From the NCBI GenBank assembly GCA_028671895.1, contig CM053809.1:9035501-9099500 (forward strand): a stretch of 64,000 bases of DNA, written 5' to 3'. How positions within the stretch are numbered: position 1 is the stretch's first letter; each line of letters begins with the position of its first letter. The position numbers and the translations under genes were made by a program. The notes under the pieces are model-generated. The model was not told where the DNA came from and did no database searches. It was given only the letters and a program-made list of their open reading frames with translations. Source of the DNA: Oenanthe sinensis (taxonomy: Eukaryota > Streptophyta > Magnoliopsida > Apiales > Apiaceae). This document shows positions 34,315-47,894 of the stretch, in pieces.

Positions 34315-37300
34315 CTTTACTCGTTTGAACTTGAAAACAACTTGTAGATTCATTCTTGAATCATTAGAACATGGAAACAACTTGTAAACTCTTTTAGGAT
34401 CATTTTTGGCGCATTTGAATATGAAAATAATTCATACCAACTTGAGACTTCATTATTGACTCGTTTATACATGGAAACAACTTATAGCTTCATTCTTGAC
34501 TCGTTTGAACATGAAAATAACTTGTAAACTCTTTTAGGATCATTCTTGGCTCATTTGAACTTGAAAGTAATTTGTAACAACTTGAGACTTCATTCTTTAC
34601 TCGTTTGAACTTGAAATCAACTTGTAGATTCATTCTTGACTCATTAGAACATGGAAACAACTTGTAAACTCTTTTAGGATCATTTTTGGCGCATTTGAAC
34701 ATGAAAATAATTCATCCCAACTTGAGACTTCATTATTGACTCGTTTGAACATGGAAACAACTTATGTCTTCATTCTTGACTCGTTTGAACATGGAAATAA
34801 CTTGTAAACTCTTTTAGGATCGTTCTTGGCTCATTGAAACTTGAAAGTAATTTGTAACAACTTGAGACTTCATTCTTTACTCGTTTGAACTTGAAATCAA
34901 CTTGTAGATTCATTATTGACTCATTAGAACATGGAAACAACTTGTAAACTCTTTTAGGATCATTTCTGGCGCATTTGAACATGAAAATAATTCATACCAA
35001 CTTGAGACTTCATTATTGACTCGTTTGAACAAGGAAACAACTTATAGCTTCATTCTTGACTCGTTTGAACATGGAAACAACTTGTAAACTCTTTTAGGAT
35101 CATTCTTGGCTCAGTTGACCTTGAAAATAATTTGTAACAACTTGAGACATCATTCGTGATTCGTTTGAACATGGAAACGACTTATAGCTTCATTCTTGAC
35201 TCGTTTAAACATGGAAACAATTTGTAAACTCTTTTAGGATCATTCTTGGCTCATTTAAACTTGAAAATAATTTGTAACAACTTGAGACTTCATTCTTTAC
35301 TCGTTTGAACTTGAAAACAACTTGTAGATTCATTCTTGAATCATTAGAACATGGAAACAACTTGTAAACTCTTTTAGGATCATTTTTGGCGCATTTGAAT
35401 ATGAAAATAATTCATACCAACTTGAGACTTCATTATTGACTCGTTTATACATGGAAACAACTTATAGCTTCAGTCTTGACTCGTTTGAACATGAAAATAA
35501 CTTGTAAACTCTTTTAGGATCATTCTTGGCTCATTTGAACTTGAAAGTAATTTGTAACAACTTGAGACTTCATTCTTTACTCGTTTGAACTTGAAATCAA
35601 CTTGTAGATTCATTCTTGACTCATTAGAACATGGAAACAACTTGTAAACTCTTTTAGGATCATTTTTGGCGCATTTGAACATGAAAATAATTCATACCAA
35701 CTTGAGACTTCATTATTGACTCGTTTGAACATGGAAACAACTTATAGCTTCATTCTTGACTCGTTTGAACATGAAAACAACTTGTAAACTCTTTTAGGAT
35801 CATTCTTGGCTCAGTTGACCTTGAAAATAATTTGTAACAACTTGAGACTTCATTCTTTACTCGTTTGAACTTGAAAACAACTTGTAGATTCATTCTTGAC
35901 TCATTAGAACATGGAAACAACTTGTAAACTCTTTTAGGATCATTTTTGGCGCATTTGAACATGAAAATAATTCATACCAACTTGAGACTTGATTATTGAC
36001 TCGTTTGAATATGGAAACAACTTATAGCTTCATTCTTGACTCGTTTGAACATGGAAACAACTTGTAAACTCTTTTAGGATCATTCTTGCCTCAGTTGACC
36101 TTGAAAATAATTTGTAACAACTTGAGACTTCATTCTTGATTCGTTTGAACATGGAAACGACTTATAGCTTCATTCTTGACTCGTTTGAACATGAAAATAA
36201 CTTGTAAACTCTTTTAGGATCATTCTTGGCTCATTTGAACTTGAAAGTAATTTGTAACAACTTGAGACTTCTTTCTTTACTCGTTTGAACTTGAAATCAA
36301 CTTGTAGATTCATTATTGACTCATTAGAACATGGAAACAACTTCTAAACTCTTTTAGGATCATTTTTGGCGCATTTGAACATGAAAATAATTCATACCAA
36401 CTTGAGACTTCATTATTGACTCGTTTGAACATGGAAACAACTTATAGCTTCATTCTTGACTCGTTTGAACATGGAAACAACTTGTAAACTCTTTTAGGAT
36501 CATTCTTGGCTCAGTTGACCTTGAAAATAATTTGTAACAACTTGAGACTTCATTCTTTACTCGTTTGAACTTGAAAACAACTTGTAGATTCATTCTTGAC
36601 TCATTAGAACATGGAAACAACTTGTAAACTCTTTTAGGATTATTTTTGGCGCATTTGAACATGAAAAAAATTCATTCCAACATGAGACTTCATTATTGAC
36701 TCGTTTGAACATGGAAATAACTTATAGCTTCATTCTTGACTCGTTTGAACATGAAAATAAATTGTAAACTCTTTTAGGATCATTCTTGGCTCATTTGAAC
36801 TTGAAAGTAATTTGTAACAACTTGAGACTTCATTCTTTACTCGTTTGAACTTGAAATCAACTTGTAGATTCATTCTTGACTCATTAGAACATGGAAACAA
36901 CTTGTAAACTCTTTTAGGATCATTTTTGGCGCATTTGAACATGAAAATAATTCATACCAACTTGAGGCTTCATTATTGACTCGTTTGAACATGGAAACGA
37001 CTTATAACTTCATTCTTGACTCGTTTAAACATGGAAACAATTTGTAAACTCTTTTAGGATCATTCTTGGCTCATTTAAACTTGAAAATAATTTGTAACAA
37101 CTTGAGACTTCATTCTTTACTCGTTTGAACTTGAAAACAACTTGTAGATTCATTCTTGAATCATTAGAACATGGAAACAACTTGTAAACTCTTTTAGGAT
37201 CATTTTTGGCGCATTTGAATATGAAAATAATTCATACCAACTTGAGACTTCATTATTGACTCGTTTATACATGGAAACAACTTATAGCTTCATTCTTGAC

Positions 37301-38094
37301 TCGTTTGAACATGAAAATAACTTGTAAACTCTTTTAGGATCATTCTTGGCTCATTTGAACTTGAAAGTAATTTGTAACAACTTGAGACTTCATTCTTTAC
37401 TCGTTTGAACTTGAAATCAACTTGTAGATTCATTCTTGACTCATTAGAACATGGAAACAACTTGTAAACTCTTTTAGGATCATTTTTGGCGCATTTGAAC
37501 ATGAAAATAATTCATCCCAACTTGAGACTTCATTATTGACTCGTTTGAACATGGAAACAACTTATGTCTTCATTCTTGACTCGTTTGAACATGGAAATAA
37601 CTTGTAAACTCTTTTACGATCGTTCTTGGCTCATTGAAACTTGAAAGTAATTTGTAACAACTTGAGACTTCATTCTTTACGCGTTTGAACTTGAAATCAA
37701 CTTGTAGATTCATTATTGACTCATTAGAACATGGAAACAACTTGTAAACTCTTTTAGGATCATTTCTGGCGCATTTGAACATGAAAATAATTCATACCAA
37801 CTTGAGACTTCATTATTGACTCGTTTGAACAAGGAAACAACTTATAGCTTCATTCTTGACTCGTTTGAACATGGAAACAACTTGTAAACTCTTTTAGGAT
37901 CATTCTTGGCTCAGTTGACCTTGAAAATAATTTGTAACAACTTGAGACATCATTCTTGATTCGTTTGAACATGGAAACGACTTATAGCTTCATTCTTGAC
38001 TCGTTTAAACATGGAAACAATTTGTAAACTCTTTTAGGATCATTCTTGGCTCATTTAAACTTGAAAATAATTTGTAACAACTTGAGACTTCATT
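34315..38094. repeat. 4340-bp block, copy 2, partial (7+13+7)
   Basis: Follows copy 1 directly and repeats its monomer order at 4340 bp offset up to 38094, where a 6-mer replaces the 4-mer. GCGTTTGAAC near 37681 is private to this copy. Confidence 0.9.
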
Positions 38095-41000
38095 CTTTAC
38101 ACGTTTGAACTTGAAAACAACTTGTAGATTCATTCTTGAATCATTAGAACATGGAAACAACTTGTAAACTCTTTTAGGATCATTTTTGGCGCATTTGAAT
38201 ATGAAAATAATTCATACCAACTTGAGACTTCATTATTGACTCGTTTATACATGGAAACAACTTATAGCTTCATTCTTGACTCGTTTGAACATGAAAATAA
38301 CTTGTAAACTCTTTTAGGATCATTCTTGGCTCATTTGAACTTGAAAGTAATTTGTAACAACTTGAGACTTCATTCTTTACTCGTTTGAACTTGAAATAAA
38401 CTTGTAGATTCATTCTTGACTCCTTAGAACATGGAAACAACTTGTAAACTCTTTTAGGATCGTTCTTGACTCATTGGAACTTGAAAGTAATTTGTAACAA
38501 CTTGAGACTTCATTCTTTACTCGTTTGAACTTGAAATCAACTTGTAGATTCATTATTGACTCATTAGAACATGGAAACAACTTGTAAACTCTTTTAGGAT
38601 CATTTCTGGCGCATTTGAACATGAAAATAATTCATACCAACTTGAGACTTCATTATTGACTCGTTTGAACAAGGAAACAACTTATAGCTTCATTCTTGAC
38701 TCGTTTGAACATGGAAACAACTTGTAAACTCTTTTAGGATCATTCTTGGCTCAGTTGACCTTGAAAATAATTTGTAACAACTTGAGACATCATTCTTGAT
38801 TCGTTTGAACATGGAAACGACTTATAGCTTCATTCTTGACTCGTTTAAACATGGAAACAATTTGTAAACTCTTTTAGGATCATTCTTGGCTCATTTAAAC
38901 TTGAAAATAATTTGTAACAACTTGAGACTTCATTCTTTACACGTTTGAACTTGAAAACAACTTGTAGATTCATTCTTGAATCATTAGAACATGGAAACAA
39001 CTTGTAAACTCTTTTAGGATCATTGTTGGCGCATTTGAATATGAAAATAATTCATACCAACTTGAGACTTCATTATTGACTCGTTTATACATGGAAACAA
39101 CTTATAGCTTCATTCTTGACTCGTTTGAACATGAAAATAACTTGTAAACTCTTTTAGGATCATTCTTGGCTCATTTGAACTTGAAAGTAATTTGTAACAA
39201 CTTGAGACTTCATTCTTTACTCGTTTGAACTTGAAATCAACTTGTAGATTCATTATTGACTCATTAGAACATGGAAACAACTTGTAAACTCTTTTAGGAT
39301 CATTTCTGGCGCATTTGAACATGAAAATAATTCATACCAACTTGAGACTTCATTATTGACTCGTTTGAATAAGGAAACAACTTATAGCTTCATTCTTGAC
39401 TCGTTTGAACATGGAAACAACTTGTAAACTCTTTTAGGATCGTTCTTGGCTCAGTTGACCTTGAAAATAATTTGTAACAACTTGAGACATCATTCTTGAT
39501 TCGTTTGAACATGGAAACGACTTATAGCTTCATTCTTGACTCGTTTAAACATGGAAACAATTTGTAAACTCTTTTAGGATCATTCTTGGCTCATTTAAAC
39601 TTGAAAATAATTTGTAACAACTTGAGACTTCATTCTTTACTCGTTTGAACTTGAAAACAACTTGTAGATTCATTCTTGAATCATTAGGACATGGAAACAA
39701 CTTGTAAACTCTTTTAGGATCATTTTTGGCGCATTTGAATATGAAAATAATTCATACCAACTTGAGACTTCATTATTGACTCGTTTATACATGGAAACAA
39801 CTTATAGCTTCATTCTTGACTCGTTTGAACATGAAAATAACTTGTAAACTCTTTTAGGATCATTCTTGGCTCATTTGAACTTGAAAGTAATTTGTAACAA
39901 CTTGAGACTTCATTCTTTACTCGTTTGAACTTGAAATCAACTTGTAGATTCATTCTTGACTCATTAGAACATGGAAACAACTTGTAAACTCTTTTAGGAT
40001 CATTTTTGGCGCATTTGAACATGAAAATAATTCATCCCAACTTGAGACTTCATTATTGACTCGTTTGAACATGGAAACAACTTATGTCTTCATTCTTGAC
40101 TCGTTTGAACATGGAAATAACTTGTAAACTCTTTTAGGATCGTTCTTGGCTCATTGAAACTTGAAAGTAATTTGTAACAACTTGAGACTTCATTCTTTAC
40201 TCGTTTGAACTTGAAATCAACTTGTAGATTCATTATTGACTCATTAGAACATGGAAACAACTTGTAAACTCTTTTAGGATCATTTCTGGCGCATTTGAAC
40301 ATGAAAATAATTCATACCAACTTGAGACTTCATTATTGACTCGTTTGAACAAGGAAACAACTTATAGCTTCATTCTTGACTCGTTTGAACATGGAAACAA
40401 CTTGTAAACTCTTTTAGGATCATTCTTGGCTCAGTTGACCTTGAAAATAATTTGTAACAACTTGAGACATCATTCGTGATTCGTTTGAACATGGAAACGA
40501 CTTATAGCTTCATTCTTGACTCGTTTAAACATGGAAACAATTTGTAAACTCTTTTAGGATCATTCTTGGCTCATTTAAACTTGAAAATAATTTGTAACAA
40601 CTTGAGACTTCATTCTTTACACGTTTGAACTTGAAAACAACTTGTAGATTCATTCTTGAATCATTAGAACATGGAAACAACTTGTAAACTCTTTTAGGAT
40701 CATTTTTGGCGCATTTGAATAAGAAAATAATTCATACCAACTTGAGACTTCATTATTGACTCGTTTATACATGGAAACAACTTATAGCTTCATTCTTGAC
40801 TCGTTTGAACATGAAAATAACTTGTAAACTCTTTTAGGATCATTCTTGGCTCATTTGAACTTGAAAGTAATTTGTAACAACTTGAGACTTCATTCTTTAC
40901 TCGTTTGAACTTGAAATCAACTTGTAGATTCATTATTGACTCATTAGAACATGGAAACAACTTGTAAACTCTTTTAGGATCATTTCTGGCGCATTTGAAC

Positions 41001-42994
41001 ATGAAAATAATTCATACCAACTTGAGACTTCATTATTGACTCGTTTGAACAAGGAAACAACTTATAGCTTCATTCTTGACTCGTTTGAACATGGAAACAA
41101 CTTGTAAACTCTTTTAGGATCATTCTTGGCTCAGTTGACCTTGAAAATAATTTGTAACAACTTGAGACATCATTCTTGATTCGTTTGAACATGGAAACGA
41201 CTTATAGCTTCATTCTTGACTCGTTTAAACATGGAAACAATTTGTAAACTCTTTTAGGATCATTCTTGGCTCATTTAAACTTGAAAATAATTTGTAACAA
41301 CTTGAGACTTCATTCTTTACTCGTTTGAACTTGAAAACAACTTGTAGATTCATTCTTGAATCATTAGAACATGGAAACAACTTGTAAACTCTTTTAGGAT
41401 CATTTTTGGCGCATTTGAATATGAAAATAATTCATACCAACTTGAGACTTCATTATTGACTCGTTTATACATGGAAACAACTTATAGCTTCAGTCTTGAC
41501 TCGTTTGAACATGAAAATAACTTGTAAACTCTTTTAGGATCATTCTTGGCTCATTTGAACTTGAAAGTAATTTGTAACAACTTGAGACTTCATTCTTTAC
41601 TCGTTTGAACTTGAAATCAACTTGTAGATTCATTCTTGACTCATTAGAACATGGAAACAACTTGTAAACTCTTTTAGGATTATTTTTGGCGCATTTGAAC
41701 ATGAAAATAATTCATACCAACTTGAGACTTCATTATTGACTCGTTTGAACATGGAAACAACTTATAGCTTCATTCTTGACTCGTTTGAACATGGAAACAA
41801 CTTGTAAACTCTTTTAGGATCATTCTTGCCTCAGTTGACCTTGAAAATAATTTGTAACAACTTGAGACTTCATTCTTGATTCGTTTGAACATGGAAACGA
41901 CTTATAGCTTCATTCTTGACTCGTTTGAACATGGAAATAACTTGTAAACTCTTTTAGGATCATTCTTGGCTCATTTGAACTTGAAAATAATTTGTAACAA
42001 CTTGAGACTTCATTCTTTACACGTTTGAACTTGAAAACAACTTGTAGATTCATTCTTGAATCATTAGAACATGGAAACAACTTGTAAACTCTTTTAGGAT
42101 CATTTTTGGCGCATTTGAATATGAAAATAATTCATACCAACTTGAGACTTCATTATTGACTCGTTTATACATGGAAACAACTTATAGCTTCATTCTTGAC
42201 TCGTTTGAACATGAAAATAACTTGTAAACTCTTTTAGGATCATTCTTGGCTCATTTGAACTTGAAAGTAATTTGTAACAACTTGAGACTTCATTCTTTAC
42301 TCGTTTGAACTTGAAATCAACTTGTAGATTCATTCTTGACTCATTAGAACATGGAAACAACTTGTAAACTCTTTTAGGATCATTTTTGCCGCATTTGAAC
42401 ATGAAAATAATTCATCCCAACTTGAGACTTCATTATTGACTCGTTTGAACATGGAAACAACTTATGTCTTCATTCTTGACTCGTTTGAACATGGAAATAA
42501 CTTGTAAACTCTTTTAGGATCGTTCTTGGCTCATTGAAACTTGAAAGTAATTTGTAACAACTTGAGACTTCATTCTTTACTCGTTTGAACTTGAAATCAA
42601 CTTGTAGATTCATTATTGACTCATTAGAACATGGAAACAACTTGTAAACTCTTTTAGGATCATTTCTGGCGCATTTGAACATGAAAATAATTCATACCAA
42701 CTTGAGACTTCATTATTGACTCGTTTGAACAAGGAAATAACTTATAGCTTCCTTCTTGACTCGTTTGAACATGGAAACAACTTGTAAACTCTTTTAGGAT
42801 CATTCTTGGCTCAGTTGACCTTGAAAATAATTTGTAACAACTTGAGACATCATTCGTGATTCGTTTGAACATGGAAACGACTTATAGCTTCATTCTTGAC
42901 TCGTTTAAACATGGAAACAATTTGTAAACTCTTTTAGGATCATTCTTGGCTCATTTAAACTTGAAAATAATTTGTAACAACTTGAGACTTCATT
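38095..42994. repeat. Run of 6-, 5-, 7-, 5-, 5- and 7-mers
   Basis: 38095-38934 is the 6-mer with A2/B2. 38935-39634 is a 5-mer with CATTGTTGGC and GAATAAGG. 39635-40614 is a 7-mer. 40615-41314 is a 5-mer with GAATAAGAAAATAA. 41315-42014 is A1-B1-A2-D'-C/B1. 42015-42994 is a 7-mer with TTTTGCCGCAT in A2 and GCTTCCTTCTTGAC in D. The run is repeated at 51535 onward. Confidence 0.87.
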
Positions 42995-43554
42995 CTTTAC
43001 TCGTTTGAACTTGAAAACAACTTGTAGATTCATTCTTGAATCATTAGAACATGGAAACAACTTGTAAACTCTTTTAGGATCATTTTTGGCGCATTTGAAT
43101 ATGAAAATAATTCATACCAACTTGAGACTTCATTATTGACTCGTTTATACATGGAAACAACTTATAGCTTCATTATTGACTCGTTTGAACATGAAAATAA
43201 CTTGTAAACTCTTTTAGGATCATTCTTGGCTCATTTGAACTTGAAAGTAATTTGTTACAACTTGAGACTTCATTCTTTACTCGTTTGAACTTGAAATCAA
43301 CTTGTAGATTCATTCTTGACTCATTAGAACATGGAAACAACTCGTAAACTCTTTTAGGATCATTTTTGGCGCATTTGAACATGAAAATAATTCATACCAA
43401 CTTGAGACTTCATTATTGACTCGTTTGAACATGGAAACGACTTATAACTTCATTCTTGACTCGTTTAAACATGGAAACAATTTGTAAACTCTTTTAGGAT
43501 CATTCTTGGCTCATTTAAACTTGAAAATAATTTGTAACAACTTGAGACTTCATT
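42995..43554. repeat. 4-mer ending super-repeat copy 1
   Basis: A1-B1-A2-E with ATTATTGAC, TTTGTTACAAC and AACTCGTAAAC, the same private set as 29415-29974, displaced by exactly 13,580 bp. Confidence 0.9.
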
Positions 43555-46500
43555 CTTTACTCGTTTGAACTTGAAAACAACTTGTAGATTCATTCTTGAA
43601 TCATTAGAACTTGGAAACAACTTGTAAACTCTTTTAGGATCATTTTTGGCGCATTTGAATATGAAAATAATTCATACCAACTTGAGACTTCATTATTGAC
43701 TCGTTTATACATGGAAACAACTTATAGCTTCATTCTTGACTCGTTTGAACATGAAAATAACTTGTAAACTCTTTTAGGATCATTCTTGGCTCATTTGAAC
43801 TTGAAAGTAATTTGTAACAACTTGAGACTTCATTCTTTACTCGTTTGAACTTGAAATCAACTTGTAGATTCATTCTTGACTCATTAGAACATGGAAACAA
43901 CTTGTAAACTCTTTTAGGATCATTTTTGGCGCATTTGAACATGAAAATAATTCATCCCAACTTGAGACTTCATTATTGACTCGTTTGAACATGGAAACAA
44001 CTTATGTCTTCATTCTTGACTCGTTTGAACATGGAAATAACTTGTAAACTCTTTTAGGATCGTTCTTGGCTCATTGAAACTTGAAAGTAATTTGTAACAA
44101 CTTGAGACTTCATTCTTTACTCGTTTGAACTTGAAATCAACTTGTAGATTCATTATTGACTCATTAGAACATGGAAACAACTTGTAAACTCTTTTAGGAT
44201 CATTTCTGGCGCATTTGAACATGAAAATAATTCATACCAACTTGAGACTTCATTATTGACTCGTTTGAACAAGGAAACAACTTATAGCTTCATTCTTGAC
44301 TCGTTTGAACATGGAAACAACTTGTAAACTCTTTTAGGATCATTCTTGGCTCAGTTGACCTTGAAAATAATTTGTAACAACTTGAGACATCATTCGTGAT
44401 TCGTTTGAACATGGAAACGACTTATAGCTTCATTCTTGACTCGTTTAAACATGGAAACAATTTGTAAACTCTTTTAGGATCATTCTTGGCTCATTTAAAC
44501 TTGAAAATAATTTGTAACAACTTGAGACTTCATTCTTTACTCGTTTGAACTTGAAAACAACTTGTAGATTCATTCTTGAATCATTAGAACATGGAAACAA
44601 CTTGTAAACTCTTTTAGGATCATTTTTGGCGCATTTGAATATGAAAATAATTCATACCAACTTGAGACTTCATTATTGACTCGTTTATACATGGAAACAA
44701 CTTATAGCTTCAGTCTTGACTCGTTTGAACATGAAAATAACTTGTAAACTCTTTTAGGATCATTCTTGGCTCATTTGAACTTGAAAGTAATTTGTAACAA
44801 CTTGAGACTTCATTCTTTACTCGTTTGAACTTGAAATCAACTTGTAGATTCATTCTTGACTCATTAGAACATGGAAACAACTTGTAAACTCTTTTAGGAT
44901 CATTTTTGGCGCATTTGAACATGAAAATAATTCATACCAACTTGAGACTTCATTATTGACTCGTTTGAACATGGAAACAACTTATAGCTTCATTCTTGAC
45001 TCGTTTGAACATGAAAACAACTTGTAAACTCTTTTAGGATCATTCTTGGCTCAGTTGACCTTGAAAATAATTTGTAACAACTTGAGACTTCATTCTTTAC
45101 TCGTTTGAACTTGAAAACAACTTGTAGATTCATTCTTGACTCATTAGAACATGGAAACAACTTGTAAACTCTTTTAGGATCATTTTTGGCGCATTTGAAC
45201 ATGAAAATAATTCATACCAACTTGAGACTTGATTATTGACTCGTTTGAATATGGAAACAACTTATAGCTTCATTCTTGACTCGTTTGAACATGGAAACAA
45301 CTTGTAAACTCTTTTAGGATCATTCTTGCCTCAGTTGACCTTGAAAATAATTTGTAACAACTTGAGACTTCATTCTTGATTCATTTGAACATGGAAACGA
45401 CTTATAGCTTCATTCTTGACTCGTTTGAACATGAAAATAACTTGTAAACTCTTTTAGGATCATTCTTGGCTCATTTGAACTTGAAAGTAATTTGTAACAA
45501 CTTGAGACTTCTTTCTTTACTCGTTTGAACTTGAAATTAACTTGTAGATTCATTATTGACTCATTAGAACATGGAAACAACTTCTAAACTCTTTTAGGAT
45601 CATTTTTGGCGCATTTGAACATGAAAATAATTCATACCAACTTGAGACTTCATTATTGACTCGTTTGAACATGGAAACAACTTATAGCTTCATTCTTGAC
45701 TCGTTTGAACATGGAAACAACTTGTAAACTCTTTTAGGATCATTCTTGGCTCAGTTGACCTTGAAAATAATTTGTAACAACTTGAGACTTCATTCTTTAC
45801 TCGTTTGAACTTGAAAACAACTTGTAGATTCATTCTTGACTCATTAGAACATGGAAACAACTTGTAAACTCTTTTAGGATTATTTTTGGCGCATTTGAAC
45901 ATGAAAAAAATTCATTCCAACATGAGACTTCATTATTGACTCGTTTGAACATGGAAATAACTTATAGCTTCATTCTTGACTCGTTTGAACATGAAAATAA
46001 ATTGTAAACTCTTTTAGGATCATTCTTGGCTCATTTGAACTTGAAAGTAATTTGTAACAACTTGAGACTTCATTCTTTACTCGTTTGAACTTGAAATCAA
46101 CTTGTAGATTCATTCTTGACTCATTAGAACATGGAAACAACTTGTAAACTCTTTTAGGATCATTTTTGGCGCATTTGAACATGAAAATAATTCATACCAA
46201 CTTGAGGCTTCATTATTGACTCGTTTGAACATGGAAACGACTTATAACTTCATTCTTGACTCGTTTAAACATGGAAACAATTTGTAAACTCTTTTAGGAT
46301 CATTCTTGGCTCATTTAAACTTGAAAATAATTTGTAACAACTTGAGACTTCATTCTTTACTCGTTTGAACTTGAAAACAACTTGTAGATTCATTCTTGAA
46401 TCATTAGAACATGGAAACAACTTGTAAACTCTTTTAGGATCATTTTTGGCGCATTTGAATATGAAAATAATTCATACCAACTTGAGACTTCATTATTGAC

Positions 46501-47894
46501 TCGTTTATACATGGAAACAACTTATAGCTTCATTCTTGACTCGTTTGAACATGAAAATAACTTGTAAACTCTTTTAGGATCATTCTTGGCTCATTTGAAC
46601 TTGAAAGTAATTTGTAACAACTTGAGACTTCATTCTTTACTCGTTTGAACTTGAAATCAACTTGTAGATTCATTCTTGACTCATTAGAACATGGAAACAA
46701 CTTGTAAACTCTTTTAGGATCATTTTTGGCGCATTTGAACATGAAAATAATTCATCCCAACTTGAGACTTCATTATTGACTCGTTTGAACATGGAAACAA
46801 CTTATGTCTTCATTCTTGACTCGTTTGAACATGGAAATAACTTGTAAACTCTTTTACGATCGTTCTTGGCTCATTGAAACTTGAAAGTAATTTGTAACAA
46901 CTTGAGACTTCATTCTTTACTCGTTTGAACTTGAAATCAACTTGTAGATTCATTATTGACTCATTAGAACATGGAAACAACTTGTAAACTCTTTTAGGAT
47001 CATTTCTGGCGCATTTGAACATGAAAATAATTCATACCAACTTGAGACTTCATTATTGACTCGTTTGAACAAGGAAACAACTTATAGCTTCATTCTTGAC
47101 TCGTTTGAACATGGAAACAACTTGTAAACTCTTTTAGGATCATTCTTGGCTCAGTTGACCTTGAAAATAATTTGTAACAACTTGAGACATCATTCTTGAT
47201 TCGTTTGAACATGGAAACGACTTATAGCTTCATTCTTGACTCGTTTAAACATGGAAACAATTTGTAAACTCTTTTAGGATCATTCTTGGCTCATTTAAAC
47301 TTGAAAATAATTTGTAACAACTTGAGACTTCATTCTTTACACGTTTGAACTTGAAAACAACTTGTAGATTCATTCTTGAATCATTAGAACATGGAAACAA
47401 CTTGTAAACTCTTTTAGGATCATTTTTGGCGCATTTGAATATGAAAATAATTCATACCAACTTGAGACTTCATTATTGACTCGTTTATACATGGAAACAA
47501 CTTATAGCTTCATTCTTGACTCGTTTGAACATGAAAATAACTTGTAAACTCTTTTAGGATCATTCTTGGCTCATTTGAACTTGAAAGTAATTTGTAACAA
47601 CTTGAGACTTCATTCTTTACTCGTTTGAACTTGAAATCAACTTGTAGATTCATTCTTGACTCATTAGAACATGGAAACAACTTGTAAACTCTTTTAGGAT
47701 CATTTTTGGCGCATTTGAACATGAAAATAATTCATACCAACTTGAGGCTTCATTATTGACTCGTTTGAACATGGAAACGACTTATAACTTCATTCTTGAC
47801 TCGTTTAAACATGGAAACAATTTGTAAACTCTTTTAGGATCATTCTTGGCTCATTTAAACTTGAAAATAATTTGTAACAACTTGAGACTTCATT
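43555..47894. repeat. 4340-bp block, copy 3 (7+13+7+4)
   Basis: Same order as 29975-34314 at an offset of 13,580 bp. Private changes: GATTCATTTG near 45381 and GAAATTAAC near 45531. Confidence 0.92.
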
